Shown in pieces: positions 25,929-34,779 of a DNA stretch of 64,000 nt (positions are counted from its first letter, which is position 1; each line of letters opens with the position of its first letter). A program made the translations under genes and the position numbers. This stretch comes from Variovorax sp. Root473 (lineage in GTDB: Bacteria; Pseudomonadota; Gammaproteobacteria; Burkholderiales; Burkholderiaceae_C): positions 1 through 64,000 of the forward strand of contig NZ_LMEV01000015.1 in NCBI RefSeq assembly GCF_001426505.1. Direction: 5' to 3'. A model generated the notes under the pieces. It was not told the origin of the DNA. It saw only the letters and a list, made by a program, of their open reading frames with translations, and ran no database searches.

Positions 25929-26008
25929 ATGCTGCCGGCGCCGTGTGAAGCGCCTGTAAGCGGCGCGCGAAATCTTGTGTAGAGCTGTTTCGCGACAGCG
26001 CGCGTGCT

Positions 26009-27346
26009 TTATTCCTGCAGTTCGCGCAGGTCGATGGCCGCGGCCATGGCCGCGTGGCCCGCGCGGTTGGGATGCAGGTGATCGCCGCTGTCGAACGTCG
26101 GATTCAGCTGACGCGGCACCGCGGGGTCGCGCAGCACCGCATCGAAGTCGACCACGCCGTCGACATCCTGGCGGCTGCGCACCCAGCGGTTCACGGCTTC
26201 GCGCATTGCCTCGTTGGCCTCGGTGCCGTAGGGCGAGTTGCCAAAGGGCGGCACGGTGCCCAGCAGCACCTTCACGCCCTTGGCGCGCGCCTGCTTCACC
26301 AGCTGCCCGAGGCCGCCGGTGATGCGCTCGGCCGTGGGCGCTTCGTGCGGTGCCACCTCGACGCCGGGCAGCCCGCCGAACGCGGCGCGGCCGATGTCGT
26401 TGGTGCCCAGCAGCACGATGGCGTGCGTCACGCCGCTCTGGCCGAGCACGTCGCGCGCGAAGCGCGACAGCCCATTGGGCCCGATGCTGTCCACCAGCAG
26501 GCGATTGCCGCCGATGCCGGCGTTGATCACCGACACCTCGTGTGCGGCCTGCGGGCTGTCGCGCAGGCGCGTGGCGAGCATGTCGGGGTAGGCGCCGGTG
26601 CCCGACTCGCCGCCGCCCGCGGTGATCGAATCGCCGAACGCGACCACGGTGCGCACGGGCTGCGCGGTGAGCACGTCGAGCCCGGTCACGATGTGGTTCA
26701 TGGGCAGGGACGCGGCCTTCGGCAGCTTGGGTGCCATGACCGCGTTGCCCTTGGCCAGCCAACCGCCGCCAGCGCCCATCAGGTACATCGTGGCAAATGG
26801 CGTGGTGCGGTCCAGGTACAGGCTGACCGCCACCGACTGCCCGGCCTCGACCTTCAGCGCCACGCCGTCGCTCCAGGCCTCGGCGCCCGGCGCGATGGTG
26901 GCGGTGGTGCGCCCGCCGAAGCGCAAGGTGCGCAGCGAGGCCGGCGAGACGGCGTCCGTCCCCGTGCTCAGTGCCACGCTCGCCGCGGCGATGCGCAGCG
27001 GCGTCTTGCCGAAACGATTCGAGAAACGGATACGCACGCGCTCACCGTCGAGCGAGGGCTGCAGCACCTGGCGCAGCGTCTGCGCATGGAACGCGCGCAT
27101 GTTCGGCGCACCGCCCATCGACGCCATGAAGGGGTTCGAAGCCAGCTCGCGGAAGTCGAGTGCCGCCACGGCCCAGCCCGCCACCCAGCGCGCCTCGGCC
27201 GGCTGGCGCGCCGCCTGCTCGGCCTGCCTCGCCCACACCGCCTGCACGCCCACGAGCAGCACCGCAAGGCCGAGAACGACCATCCAGTGTGCAGGGGAGA
27301 AGGCGGCGTCGCGCAGAACGGCGCGCCAGCGGGCAAAGAGGTTCAT
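26009..27346 (-). CDS. SGNH/GDSL-family hydrolase
   Basis: A 445-residue serine esterase. Block I VVAFGDSITAGGG carries the nucleophile Ser, block II GIGGNRLLVD the Gly, block III LLGTNDIG the Asn, and block V SGDHLHPNRAGH the Asp and His, so the catalytic set is complete. An N-terminal membrane segment (about 15-36) anchors or exports it. The first half (about 50-220) is a beta-rich domain, as in long bacterial GDSL enzymes that act on acetylated polysaccharides or esters. Substrate unknown. It lies 66 bases downstream of the carboxylase on the same strand. Confidence 0.88.
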   Translation of the reverse strand: MNLFARWRAVLRDAAFSPAHWMVVLGLAVLLVGVQAVWARQAEQAARQPAEARWVAGWAVAALDFRELASNPFMASMGGAPNMRAFHAQTLRQVLQPSLDGERVRIRFSNRFGKTPLRIAAASVALSTGTDAVSPASLRTLRFGGRTTATIAPGAEAWSDGVALKVEAGQSVAVSLYLDRTTPFATMYLMGAGGGWLAKGNAVMAPKLPKAASLPMNHIVTGLDVLTAQPVRTVVAFGDSITAGGGESGTGAYPDMLATRLRDSPQAAHEVSVINAGIGGNRLLVDSIGPNGLSRFARDVLGQSGVTHAIVLLGTNDIGRAAFGGLPGVEVAPHEAPTAERITGGLGQLVKQARAKGVKVLLGTVPPFGNSPYGTEANEAMREAVNRWVRSRQDVDGVVDFDAVLRDPAVPRQLNPTFDSGDHLHPNRAGHAAMAAAIDLRELQE

Positions 27347-27412
27347 GCGTGCAAAAGCGGCCCAGTGTACGGAGCCGCCTTGCCCGCGCAGGTGACGAGG
27401 TCTAAGTCTGCG

Positions 27413-30400
27413 TTACCAAGTGTCGACGTACGCTGAGACTGCTTCCGCCGGCCGCGTGGCCGAGGCCAGGCCGCGCACCAGCCAGGTGCGCGTGTCGGCC
27501 GGATCGATCACCGCATCGATCTCCAGCGTCTGCGCCATGTGGATCGCCTCGCCGTTCGCGTACTGCTGCGCCACCAGCTGCTTGAAGAGCGCATCGCGTT
27601 CCGCGCCCTCGGGCACGGCCGCGAGCTCCTTGCGAAAGCCCAGCCGCACCGCGCCTTCCAGGCCCATCGCGCCGAACTCGCCGGTGGGCCAGGCCACGGT
27701 GAACACGGGCGCATCGAAGCCGCCAGCCGTCATGGCCTGCGCGCCCAGGCCGTAGCCCTTGCGCAGCACCACCGCGAAGAAAGGCACGCGCAGATGCGAG
27801 GCCACCATGAACATGCGGCACACGTGGCGCACCTGCGCCTGCGCCTCGACCTCGGGCCCGACCATGAAGCCGGGCGTGTCGCACAACGACACGATCGGTA
27901 ACCCATGGGCATTGCACAGTTGCATGAAACGCGCGGATTTGTCGGCCGCCTCCACGTCGATCGCGCCGCCCAGGTGGTGCGGGTTGTTCGCCATGAGGCC
28001 GACCGGCTTGCCCTCGATGCGCGCCAGCGCCGTGACGATGCCCGCACCGAAGCCCGCACGCAGTTCGAGCAGCGAGCCCGTGTCGGCCACGCCGCGCATC
28101 GCGGCGCGCACGTCGTACACGCGCAACCGGTTCTCGGGCACCACGTGGCGCAGCGTGCGCGGGTCGGCGCATTGCCAGTCGCTCACCGAGCCCTGGAAGT
28201 ACGACAGGTACTGCTTGGCCGCGGCGACTGCAGCAGCTTCGTCTTCCACCAGGATGTCGATCACGCCGTTGCGCGACTGCACGCTGCTCGGCCCGATCTG
28301 CTCGGGCGCGAAAGTGCCCAGGCCGCCGCCTTCGATCATCGCGGGGCCGCTCATGCCGATGTTGCTGCCCTTGGTGGCAATGATCACGTCGGCGCAGCCC
28401 AGCAGCGCCGCGTTGCCCGCGAAGCAGCGCCCGTGCACGATGCCGACCACAGGCACCTTGCCCGACAGCGCTGCAAACTGGCTGAAGGTGTGGTTGTTCA
28501 GGCCTGCGACGATCGGCATGTCGGTGTCGCCCGGCCGCCCGCCGCCGCCTTCCGCGAACAGCACGACCGGCAGCTTGAGCTGGTGCGCCACCGCGAGCAG
28601 CCGGTCGGTCTTGTGGTGGTTGCGCATGCCCTGCGTGCCGGCCAGCACCGTGTAGTCGTAGGCGAGCACGGCGCAGCGCGACTTCTCCGGACCAAACTGC
28701 TTCGCGTTGATGCTGCCCAGGCCGGTCACCATGCCGTCGGCCGGCGTGTTGGCGACGAGGTCTTCGAGCGAGCGACGGCGCGTCTGCGCGGCGATGGCGA
28801 GCGCGCCGTACTCGATGAAGCTGCCCGGGTCCTCGGCCGTGTCGCACAGATCGGCGATGTTCTCGCGCGCGGTGCGACCGCCCTGCGCATGCCGCTTGTC
28901 GACGGCCGCCTTGCGGTTCGCGTCGAGCGTGGGCGCATGGCGGTCGATGACCTTCTGCAGGTCGGGGCGGACCGCGTCGAGGTCGTGCGCGATGCCCGCC
29001 TGCGCCTGGACGCCCTGCGCATCGACGGCCTCCAGCCGCACCAGCGACTGACCTTCGACAAGGTAGTCGCCGGGCGCGGCCAGCAGCGCGAGCACGCGGC
29101 CGGCCACGGGCGCGTGCAGCAGGTGTTCCATCTTCATGGCTTCGAGCACGCCGAGCTGCGCGCCGGCGGGCAGCTCGTCGCCCACTGCGACCTCGAACTG
29201 CACCAGCTTCGCGGGCATCGGTGCCTTGACGGTGAGGCCGTCGTCTTCGTCCTCTTCTGGCGCGGCCTGCGCGCCGGAGGCGACGGGCGCGGTCACCTTC
29301 TTGGTGTGCTTTTCAAACGCCTTCGCCTCCGCGAGCAGATCGCCCAGGTGCGCTTCCACGAAGCGCGTGTGCACCGCCTGCGTGGCGAACTCGGGCCGCG
29401 CGGCAATGGCGCACAGCAGCGGCAGGTTGGTGGCGATGCCGTCGATGTGGCATTCGTCGAGTGCGCGCAGCGAGCGGCGCAGCGCATCCGCGAAACGCGA
29501 CGACGGTGAATGCACGATGAGCTTGGCCAGCAGCGTGTCGTAGTGCGGCGAGGGCGCCAGGCCCGCGTAGCCGTGCGTGTCGACGCGCACGCCGGGGCCG
29601 GCCGGCAGGTCGAAGCGCGCGAGCGTGCCGCCCGCGGGGCGCGCATTGCCTTGCGCATCGAGCGTCTCGGCGTTGATGCGCCACTGCACCGCGAAGCCGC
29701 GCTGTGGCGCCGTGCGGTCGGCCTCCACGCCGAGCGCGCCCAGCGTGTCGCCCGAGGCGACGGCGATCTGCAGCTGCACGAGGTCCAGCCCCGTCACCGC
29801 TTCGGTCACCGTGTGCTCGACCTGCAGGCGCGGGTTCGCTTCAATGAAGACGAAAGGCAAGGTGGCCGATGCGGCATCGACCAGGAATTCAAAGGTGCCG
29901 AGCCCGCGATAGCCCACGGCCTTGGCCATGCGCAACGCCGCCTGCGTGACCTGCGCGCGCAATGGTTCGGGCAGCGAGGGGCTGGGCGCGATTTCCACCA
30001 GCTTCTGGAAGCGGCGCTGCAGCGTGCACTCGCGCTCGCCGAGGCTGGCCACGGCGCTGCCGTCGCCGAGCACCTGCACCTCGATGTGCCGCGCGTTGCG
30101 CATCAGGCGCTCGACGTACACGCCCTCGATGCCGAACGCGGCCTTGGCTTCGGACATGCAGCGCGCGTGCGCCTCGGGCAGCTCGTCGGCCGTGAGCACG
30201 GCGCGCATGCCGCGCCCACCGCCACCGCCGATGGCTTTCACCATCACGCCCGCGCCCTGCGCGTGCTGCTCGGCGAAGAAGGCCTGGGCCTGCGCGAGCG
30301 TCACCGCGCCCGTGCTGCCGGGCATCACGGGCACATCGCATTGCGCGGCCAGCTCGCGGGCGCGGGCCTTATCGCCGAACAGGCCCAGCTGCTCGGGTGT

Positions 30401-30712
30401 CGGGCCGATGAAGACCAGGCCCGCATCGGCGCAGGCCTGTGCGAAGTCGGCGCGCTCGCTGAGGAAGCCGTAGCCGGGATGCACCGCATCGCAGCCTTGC
30501 GCCTTCGCCACGGCGATCAACGCGGCCACGTCGAGGTAGGCCGAAGGGCCGGTCGCGTCGAGCGCCACCGCCACGTCGGCCAGTTGCACATGCAGCGCAG
30601 CGGCATCGTCGCGCGCATGCACCGCCACGCTGGCGATGCCCAGGTCGCGCAGCGCGCGCACCAGCCGCACGGCGATCTCGCCGCGGTTGGCTATCAGAAC
30701 TTTGGAAAACAC
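27413..30712 (-). CDS. Single-chain biotin-dependent acyl-CoA carboxylase (BC-BCCP-CT fusion)
   Basis: A 1099-residue enzyme holding in one chain the three parts usually split over two or more subunits. Residues 1-450 are biotin carboxylase (VLIANRGEIAVRLVRALRD, ATP-grasp GGGGGRGMRAV, FIEANPRLQVEHTVTE). Residues about 490-560 are the biotinyl domain, with biotin-acceptor Lys527 in EAMKMEH. Residues about 590-1099 are carboxyltransferase (ARENIADL, ALAYDYTVLAGTQG-like region, GGAIDVEAADKSARF, TVAWPTGEFGAMGLEGAV). It carboxylates an acyl-CoA with bicarbonate and ATP; acetyl-, propionyl- or a branched substrate cannot be told apart. GTG 30712 has an AAAGGA ribosome site eight bases upstream and opens at the conserved N-terminus. 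An acyl-CoA ligase gene precedes it. Confidence 0.88.
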   Translation of the reverse strand: MFSKVLIANRGEIAVRLVRALRDLGIASVAVHARDDAAALHVQLADVAVALDATGPSAYLDVAALIAVAKAQGCDAVHPGYGFLSERADFAQACADAGLVFIGPTPEQLGLFGDKARARELAAQCDVPVMPGSTGAVTLAQAQAFFAEQHAQGAGVMVKAIGGGGGRGMRAVLTADELPEAHARCMSEAKAAFGIEGVYVERLMRNARHIEVQVLGDGSAVASLGERECTLQRRFQKLVEIAPSPSLPEPLRAQVTQAALRMAKAVGYRGLGTFEFLVDAASATLPFVFIEANPRLQVEHTVTEAVTGLDLVQLQIAVASGDTLGALGVEADRTAPQRGFAVQWRINAETLDAQGNARPAGGTLARFDLPAGPGVRVDTHGYAGLAPSPHYDTLLAKLIVHSPSSRFADALRRSLRALDECHIDGIATNLPLLCAIAARPEFATQAVHTRFVEAHLGDLLAEAKAFEKHTKKVTAPVASGAQAAPEEDEDDGLTVKAPMPAKLVQFEVAVGDELPAGAQLGVLEAMKMEHLLHAPVAGRVLALLAAPGDYLVEGQSLVRLEAVDAQGVQAQAGIAHDLDAVRPDLQKVIDRHAPTLDANRKAAVDKRHAQGGRTARENIADLCDTAEDPGSFIEYGALAIAAQTRRRSLEDLVANTPADGMVTGLGSINAKQFGPEKSRCAVLAYDYTVLAGTQGMRNHHKTDRLLAVAHQLKLPVVLFAEGGGGRPGDTDMPIVAGLNNHTFSQFAALSGKVPVVGIVHGRCFAGNAALLGCADVIIATKGSNIGMSGPAMIEGGGLGTFAPEQIGPSSVQSRNGVIDILVEDEAAAVAAAKQYLSYFQGSVSDWQCADPRTLRHVVPENRLRVYDVRAAMRGVADTGSLLELRAGFGAGIVTALARIEGKPVGLMANNPHHLGGAIDVEAADKSARFMQLCNAHGLPIVSLCDTPGFMVGPEVEAQAQVRHVCRMFMVASHLRVPFFAVVLRKGYGLGAQAMTAGGFDAPVFTVAWPTGEFGAMGLEGAVRLGFRKELAAVPEGAERDALFKQLVAQQYANGEAIHMAQTLEIDAVIDPADTRTWLVRGLASATRPAEAVSAYVDTW

Positions 30713-30806
30713 GGAAGAAATCCTTTCGAAGCCGTCGCGGTGCTCAAGGCACATCAAACCGCGCGGATTGCATGAGTCCAAGGGCCCGCTACTGCGAGGC
30801 CCGTTC

Positions 30807-30901
30807 GGGGGCACCCGCGGAACCGGCTTTGCCGGGCCGCTGGGTGCGCCCCCTTGAGGGGGTGTCTGAGCCACACGAAGTGGGCGAGGCTGGGGGAGGG
30901 C
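30807..30901. repeat. Intergenic dispersed hairpin repeat, copy 2
   Basis: Second copy of the element at 10717-10810, between the acyl-CoA ligase stop and the carboxylase start. Outer stem GCACCC (30811-30816) pairs with GGGTGC (30842-30847), inner CCGGC-TTT-GCCGG is identical to copy 1, and a second hairpin CCCCC-TTGA-GGGGG follows. The changed outer-stem bases keep pairing. Both copies follow the stop of a minus-strand gene. Confidence 0.75.
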
Positions 30902-32536
30902 TCATTTCAGCAGGCGGCGCAGCACCTTGCCCGCGCCCGTGGTGGGCAACGCATCGATGAAGCTCACGGTGCGCGGCGCCTTGTAGCTCGCCATGTTCTC
31001 GCGCGCCCAGGCCACGAGTGCGTCGGCCTCCAGCGCGGCGCCGGGCTTGCGCACGATGAAGGCCTTCACGACCTCGCCCTTCTCGGGATCGGGCTGCGCA
31101 ACGACCGCCGCCTGCGCCACCGCCGGATGCTTGATGAGGATGGTCTCGACCTCCTCGGGGAACACGCTGTAGCCCGAGACCTTGATCATCTCCTTGAAGC
31201 GGCCGATGAAGGTGAGGTAGCCGTCGGCGTCGAGCTTGCCCATGTCGCCCGTGTGCACCCAGCCGTTGCGCAGGGTGGCAGCCGTGGCCTCGGGCTTGTT
31301 CCAGTAACCCTTGAACGAGCCGGCGCTGGTGAGCACGATCTCGCCGACCTCGCCCACGGGCATGTCGGCCTGCGTCTCGGTGTCGATGATGCGGATGGTC
31401 ACGCCCGGCACCGGCACGCCCTGCGTGCCCCAGCGCGGCGCTTCGTGCGGCGTGTAGGTGTCGCAGGTGTGGGTTTCGCTCAGGCCGTAGGCGGCCTCGA
31501 ACGAGCTGCAGTGGTTGGCGTGCGAGCGCCACTGCGCCGCGAGCGACTCGGTGAAGGCGATGCCGAAGCTGGTCACCGGGTTCATCTTCAGGCTCGACAG
31601 GTCGAAGCGGGCGATGTCGGGCACCTGCATGCAGGCCACGTTCATCGGCGCGATGCTGTACCACCAGCTGACGTTGTAGCGATCGATGGCCTGCAGCGCG
31701 GTGCGCGGGTCGAAGCGGTGCATCAGCACCGAGGCGGCGCCGCTGAGCACGGGCACGTTGACGCCCATCAGCATGCCGGCGATGTGATACAGCGGCGCGA
31801 TCGACAGCAGCACGTCGTCGGGGCCCACGCCGTTGCAATCGGCCGCAGCGCGCGTCTTGTAGAGCGCGTTGCCGTAGCTGAGCATCGCGCCCTTGGGCAG
31901 GCCGGTGGTGCCCGAGGTGTAGGTCATGAGCGCGATGTCGTCCATGTCGATGGCGACGGGCTGCGGCGTGGCGACGGCCTTCATCACGGCGAAGAAGTCT
32001 TCGCAGCCGTCGGGCACGCTGCGTTCGGCCATGCGCTCGGCGGCGAGTTCGGCCGGCAGGTCGAGCGTGGGCTCGGCGGGCAGCAGGTCGGCATAGTGCA
32101 CCACGAACACATGCGCAAGTGCGCTCTCGGCCTGCACCTTGCGCACCACCGGCATGAGCGGCGCGGCCGCGACGATCACGCGCGCCTTCAGGTCGTTGAC
32201 CTGGTAGGCCAGCTCGTGCTCCTTGTTGAGCGGCCCGCTCGGGCAGACGATGGCACCGATCTTCTGGATGCCGAAGTGGGCCACCAGGTACTGCGGGCAG
32301 TTGTTGAGGAACAGCACCACGGGCTCGCCCTTGGCCACGCCCAGGGCCTGCAGGCGTGCGGCGAAGGCGTCGCTCGCGCGGTCGAGCTCGGCCCAGCTCA
32401 GCGCCTGACCGTACCAGAGGCAGGCGGTGGCGTCGCCGCGCGTGCGTGCGTGGTCGCGCAGGTAGGCGTGCAGCGGCTGCTGCACGCGCGGCGGCAGTTC
32501 CTTCAGGCGTTGCGGGGTGGCGGGCGTTGTCTCCAT
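30902..32536 (-). CDS. AMP-dependent acyl-CoA synthetase
   Basis: A 544-residue adenylate-forming ligase converting a carboxylic acid plus CoA and ATP to acyl-CoA. The AMP-binding motif is TYTSGTTGLPKGAML, followed by YGLSET, GWVHTGDMGKLDADGYLTFIGR and the terminal catalytic Lys in GAGKVLRRLL. It resembles medium/long-chain fatty acid or aromatic acid ligases; the acid is unknown. It is upstream of the carboxylase on the same strand (189 bases apart, with the dispersed repeat between), so it probably supplies the acyl-CoA to be carboxylated. Divergent from a TetR regulator that likely controls it. Confidence 0.9.
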   Translation of the reverse strand: METTPATPQRLKELPPRVQQPLHAYLRDHARTRGDATACLWYGQALSWAELDRASDAFAARLQALGVAKGEPVVLFLNNCPQYLVAHFGIQKIGAIVCPSGPLNKEHELAYQVNDLKARVIVAAAPLMPVVRKVQAESALAHVFVVHYADLLPAEPTLDLPAELAAERMAERSVPDGCEDFFAVMKAVATPQPVAIDMDDIALMTYTSGTTGLPKGAMLSYGNALYKTRAAADCNGVGPDDVLLSIAPLYHIAGMLMGVNVPVLSGAASVLMHRFDPRTALQAIDRYNVSWWYSIAPMNVACMQVPDIARFDLSSLKMNPVTSFGIAFTESLAAQWRSHANHCSSFEAAYGLSETHTCDTYTPHEAPRWGTQGVPVPGVTIRIIDTETQADMPVGEVGEIVLTSAGSFKGYWNKPEATAATLRNGWVHTGDMGKLDADGYLTFIGRFKEMIKVSGYSVFPEEVETILIKHPAVAQAAVVAQPDPEKGEVVKAFIVRKPGAALEADALVAWARENMASYKAPRTVSFIDALPTTGAGKVLRRLLK

Positions 32537-32552
32537 GGCGTCACTTTCTCAG

Positions 32553-32566
32553 GGTTATCGATAGCC
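32553..32566. promoter_or_regulatory. Candidate operator in the ligase/TetR divergent region
   Basis: GGTTATCGATAGCC has a perfect eight-base core (TATCGATA) and one mismatch in its 14 bases. It sits 17 bases upstream of the ligase start, where a divergently encoded TetR repressor would be expected to bind. Confidence 0.4.
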
Positions 32567-32616
32567 GCCTGCACAAGGCCGGCGCTTGCCAATGCGGCAT
32601 CGTGCACGAACAATCC

Positions 32617-32628
32617 TACCCATGGGTA
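32617..32628. promoter_or_regulatory. Perfect palindrome over the TetR start codon
   Basis: TACCCATGGGTA is a perfect 12-base palindrome whose centre is the ATG at 32622 assigned as start of the TetR gene. It may be a self-regulatory operator, or it may mean that translation starts at another codon such as ATG 32592. A chance palindrome cannot be excluded. Confidence 0.35.
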
Positions 32629-33311
32629 TAACTTCCGCGACACCGAACAAACCCTCTGCCACGCACACGGCGCTCGCCGCGCAGCCGCACCTGCCGCAGG
32701 GCACGGGCCGCCAGCGCGCCGCCACGCAGGGCACCGACCTGCAGCGCGAGCGCATCCTGCAGGCCGCGGCGCAGCTGTTCGCGGCGCAGGGCTACGCCAA
32801 CACGACCATGGCGCAGATCGTGCGCGAGCTGGGCGTGACCAAGCCCTTCGTGTACTACTACTTCCGCGACAAGCAGGAGATCTTCGAAACGCTGTCGTGG
32901 CGCCCCGCGGTCGACTGCTTCACCGCGCTCGACTTCGCCGCCACCGATCCGCGCCGCGCGAGCCAGAAGGTGATGCAAGGCATCGAGGGGCTGATCCGCG
33001 CCACCATCGCGCACCACCCGGTGGCCTTCTTCGCCTACCGCGAGCCGCAGGTGTACCGGCCCGAGTACCTCGAGGCGCAGAAGAAGCTCGCGCACCACTT
33101 CTACGACCTGCTGTGCCCGCTGCTCGAAGAAGCCCGGCGCGACGGCGACCTCGACTTCGACGAGACCAAGATCACCGCGCTCGCGGCCTGCAGCCTGCCG
33201 GGCTTTCTCTACAGCTGGTACCGCCCCAACGGGCGCCTCTCGCCCGACGAGGTGGTGGCGCAGCTCACGAAGCTGGCCAGCCGCGTGATCGGGCTGCGCG
33301 CGAAGAACTGA
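32622..33311 (+). CDS. TetR/AcrR family regulator
   Basis: A 229-residue repressor-type regulator. After a Pro/Thr/Gln-rich arm of about 40 residues, the helix-turn-helix is clear (RERILQAAAQLFAAQGYANTTMAQIVRELGVTKPFVYYYFRDK). The C-terminal ligand domain (from about 95) is unspecific but includes YREPQVYRPEYLEAQKKLAHHFYDLL, as in fatty-acid or acyl-CoA responding members. No good ribosome site precedes ATG 32622; ATG 32592 is an alternative adding 10 residues. It is divergent from the acyl-CoA ligase and 25 bases before the binding-protein gene, so it likely controls both transcripts. Confidence 0.87.
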   Translation: MGITSATPNKPSATHTALAAQPHLPQGTGRQRAATQGTDLQRERILQAAAQLFAAQGYANTTMAQIVRELGVTKPFVYYYFRDKQEIFETLSWRPAVDCFTALDFAATDPRRASQKVMQGIEGLIRATIAHHPVAFFAYREPQVYRPEYLEAQKKLAHHFYDLLCPLLEEARRDGDLDFDETKITALAACSLPGFLYSWYRPNGRLSPDEVVAQLTKLASRVIGLRAKN

Positions 33312-33336
33312 TTCACACACCCTCCGGAGACACTTC

Positions 33337-34602
33337 ATGAAGCTCACGCATGCGCCTTTGGCGCGGATCGCCCTTGCCTCTTTGCTTGCCATCGCCGGCA
33401 CGGCGGCACAGGCGCAGGCCCCGCAGCCGACCTACAAGATCGCCTACATCGATCCGCTGTCGGGGCCCTTTGCCAACGTGGGCGAACTGATGCTGATGCA
33501 CACGCAGTACGCCATCGAGGACATCAACGCCAAGGGCGGCGTTCTCGGCGGCACGAAACTGCAGCTGCTGCAGTTCGACAGCAAGCTCTCGGCACAGGAA
33601 AGCCAGAGCGCGCTGCAGGCGGCCATCGACCAGGGCGCCAAGGCCATCGTCACGGGCGGCTCGGGCTCGTCGGTGGTGACGGCGCTGGTGCTGGCCGTGG
33701 CGCGCTGGAACCAGCGCAACCCGGGCAAGGAACTCATCGTGCTGAACCACTCGTCGATCGACCCCGAGATGACCGGCAAGGGCTGCAGCTTCTGGCACTT
33801 CCAGACCGAGGCCAACACGGCGATGAAGATGAAGGCACTGGCCAACTACATCAAGAAGACGCCCGACGTGAAGAAGGTCTACCTGCTCAACCAGGACTAC
33901 GCCCACGGCAAGCAGTGGGCCAGCTACGGCCGCCAGCTGGTGGGCCTGGCGCGCCCCGACATCCAGTTCGTCGGCGAAACGCTGCACCCGATCGGCCGCG
34001 TGAAAGACTTCGCGCCCTATATCGCCAACATCAGGCAAAGCGGCGCCGACTCGGTCATCACCGGCAACTGGGGCCAGGACATGACGCTGCTGCAGAAGTC
34101 CGCGGGCGACGCCGGCTACAACCTGCGTTACTTCAACCACAGCGCGGGCTCGGTGCCTGGCACCGTCACCGCCGTGTCGCAGGCCAGGACGGGGCAGCTG
34201 ACGTGGGTGGCCGAATGGCATCCGGGCCAGGCCGACACGCCGAAGGTCGATGCGCTCGCCAAGGCCTACAAGGCCAAGACCGGCAAGGACTTCCTCGCGC
34301 CGCGCATCGACCTCACGCCGCGCCTGCTGGCCGCTGCGATCGCCAAGGCCGGCAGCGTCGACACCGTGAAGGTGGCGCGCGCCCTCGAAGACCTGAGCTT
34401 CGACTCGGTGGTGGGCCCGGTGCGCATGCGCGGCGAAGACCACCAGCTGCTGCTGCCGCAGGTGGTGAACACCATTGCTCCCGTGGACGGCAAGGCGGTG
34501 AAGGTGGGCTGGGAAGGCACCAACTACGGCTTCCGCACCGATGCGGTCTATACCGGGAACGAGCTGGCGCAAGGCACCGACTGCAAGATGGTCCGGCCCT
34601 GA
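33337..34602 (+). CDS. Branched-chain type ABC substrate-binding protein
   Basis: A 421-residue periplasmic binding protein (signal peptide ending QAQA; then YKIAYIDPLSGPFANVGELM and DINAKGGVLGGTKLQLL, typical of type I folds of the LivJ class). No partner permease is encoded nearby. It follows the TetR gene by 25 bases with a GGAG ribosome site (CTCCGGAGACACTTC before ATG), so it is in the TetR transcript. By context it probably captures the acid that is processed by the ligase, the carboxylase and the P450. Confidence 0.9.
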   Translation: MKLTHAPLARIALASLLAIAGTAAQAQAPQPTYKIAYIDPLSGPFANVGELMLMHTQYAIEDINAKGGVLGGTKLQLLQFDSKLSAQESQSALQAAIDQGAKAIVTGGSGSSVVTALVLAVARWNQRNPGKELIVLNHSSIDPEMTGKGCSFWHFQTEANTAMKMKALANYIKKTPDVKKVYLLNQDYAHGKQWASYGRQLVGLARPDIQFVGETLHPIGRVKDFAPYIANIRQSGADSVITGNWGQDMTLLQKSAGDAGYNLRYFNHSAGSVPGTVTAVSQARTGQLTWVAEWHPGQADTPKVDALAKAYKAKTGKDFLAPRIDLTPRLLAAAIAKAGSVDTVKVARALEDLSFDSVVGPVRMRGEDHQLLLPQVVNTIAPVDGKAVKVGWEGTNYGFRTDAVYTGNELAQGTDCKMVRP

Positions 34603-34712
34603 GCGCTTTTGGGGGCCCGGCCCGGCGCACCGTGAACGGCGATCACGCAGGCTGTGTGAACGCCCCGGCCGCCTCCTAAGGGAAACCCCGTCCTGCCCGT
34701 CCCCTGTGCCGT

Positions 34713-34737
34713 CGGGATACTCCGGATTCGCATCCCG
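34713..34737. promoter_or_regulatory. Inverted repeat upstream of the P450 gene
   Basis: CGGGAT (34713-34718) and ATCCCG (34732-34737) are inverted six-base arms 13 bases apart, in the 177-base gap before the P450 fusion. This could be an operator for a dimeric regulator or a leader stem. No clear -35/-10 pair could be assigned. Confidence 0.3.
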
Positions 34738-34779
34738 GACATCCGACGCGGGTCCCTACCCAGGCACAAGAAGGCACAC

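Noticed and set aside
27419-30775. Mixed plus-strand frames opposite the carboxylase as separate genes
   Set aside because: The minus-strand frame has complete carboxylase motifs over its whole length; opposite frames show no conserved motif.
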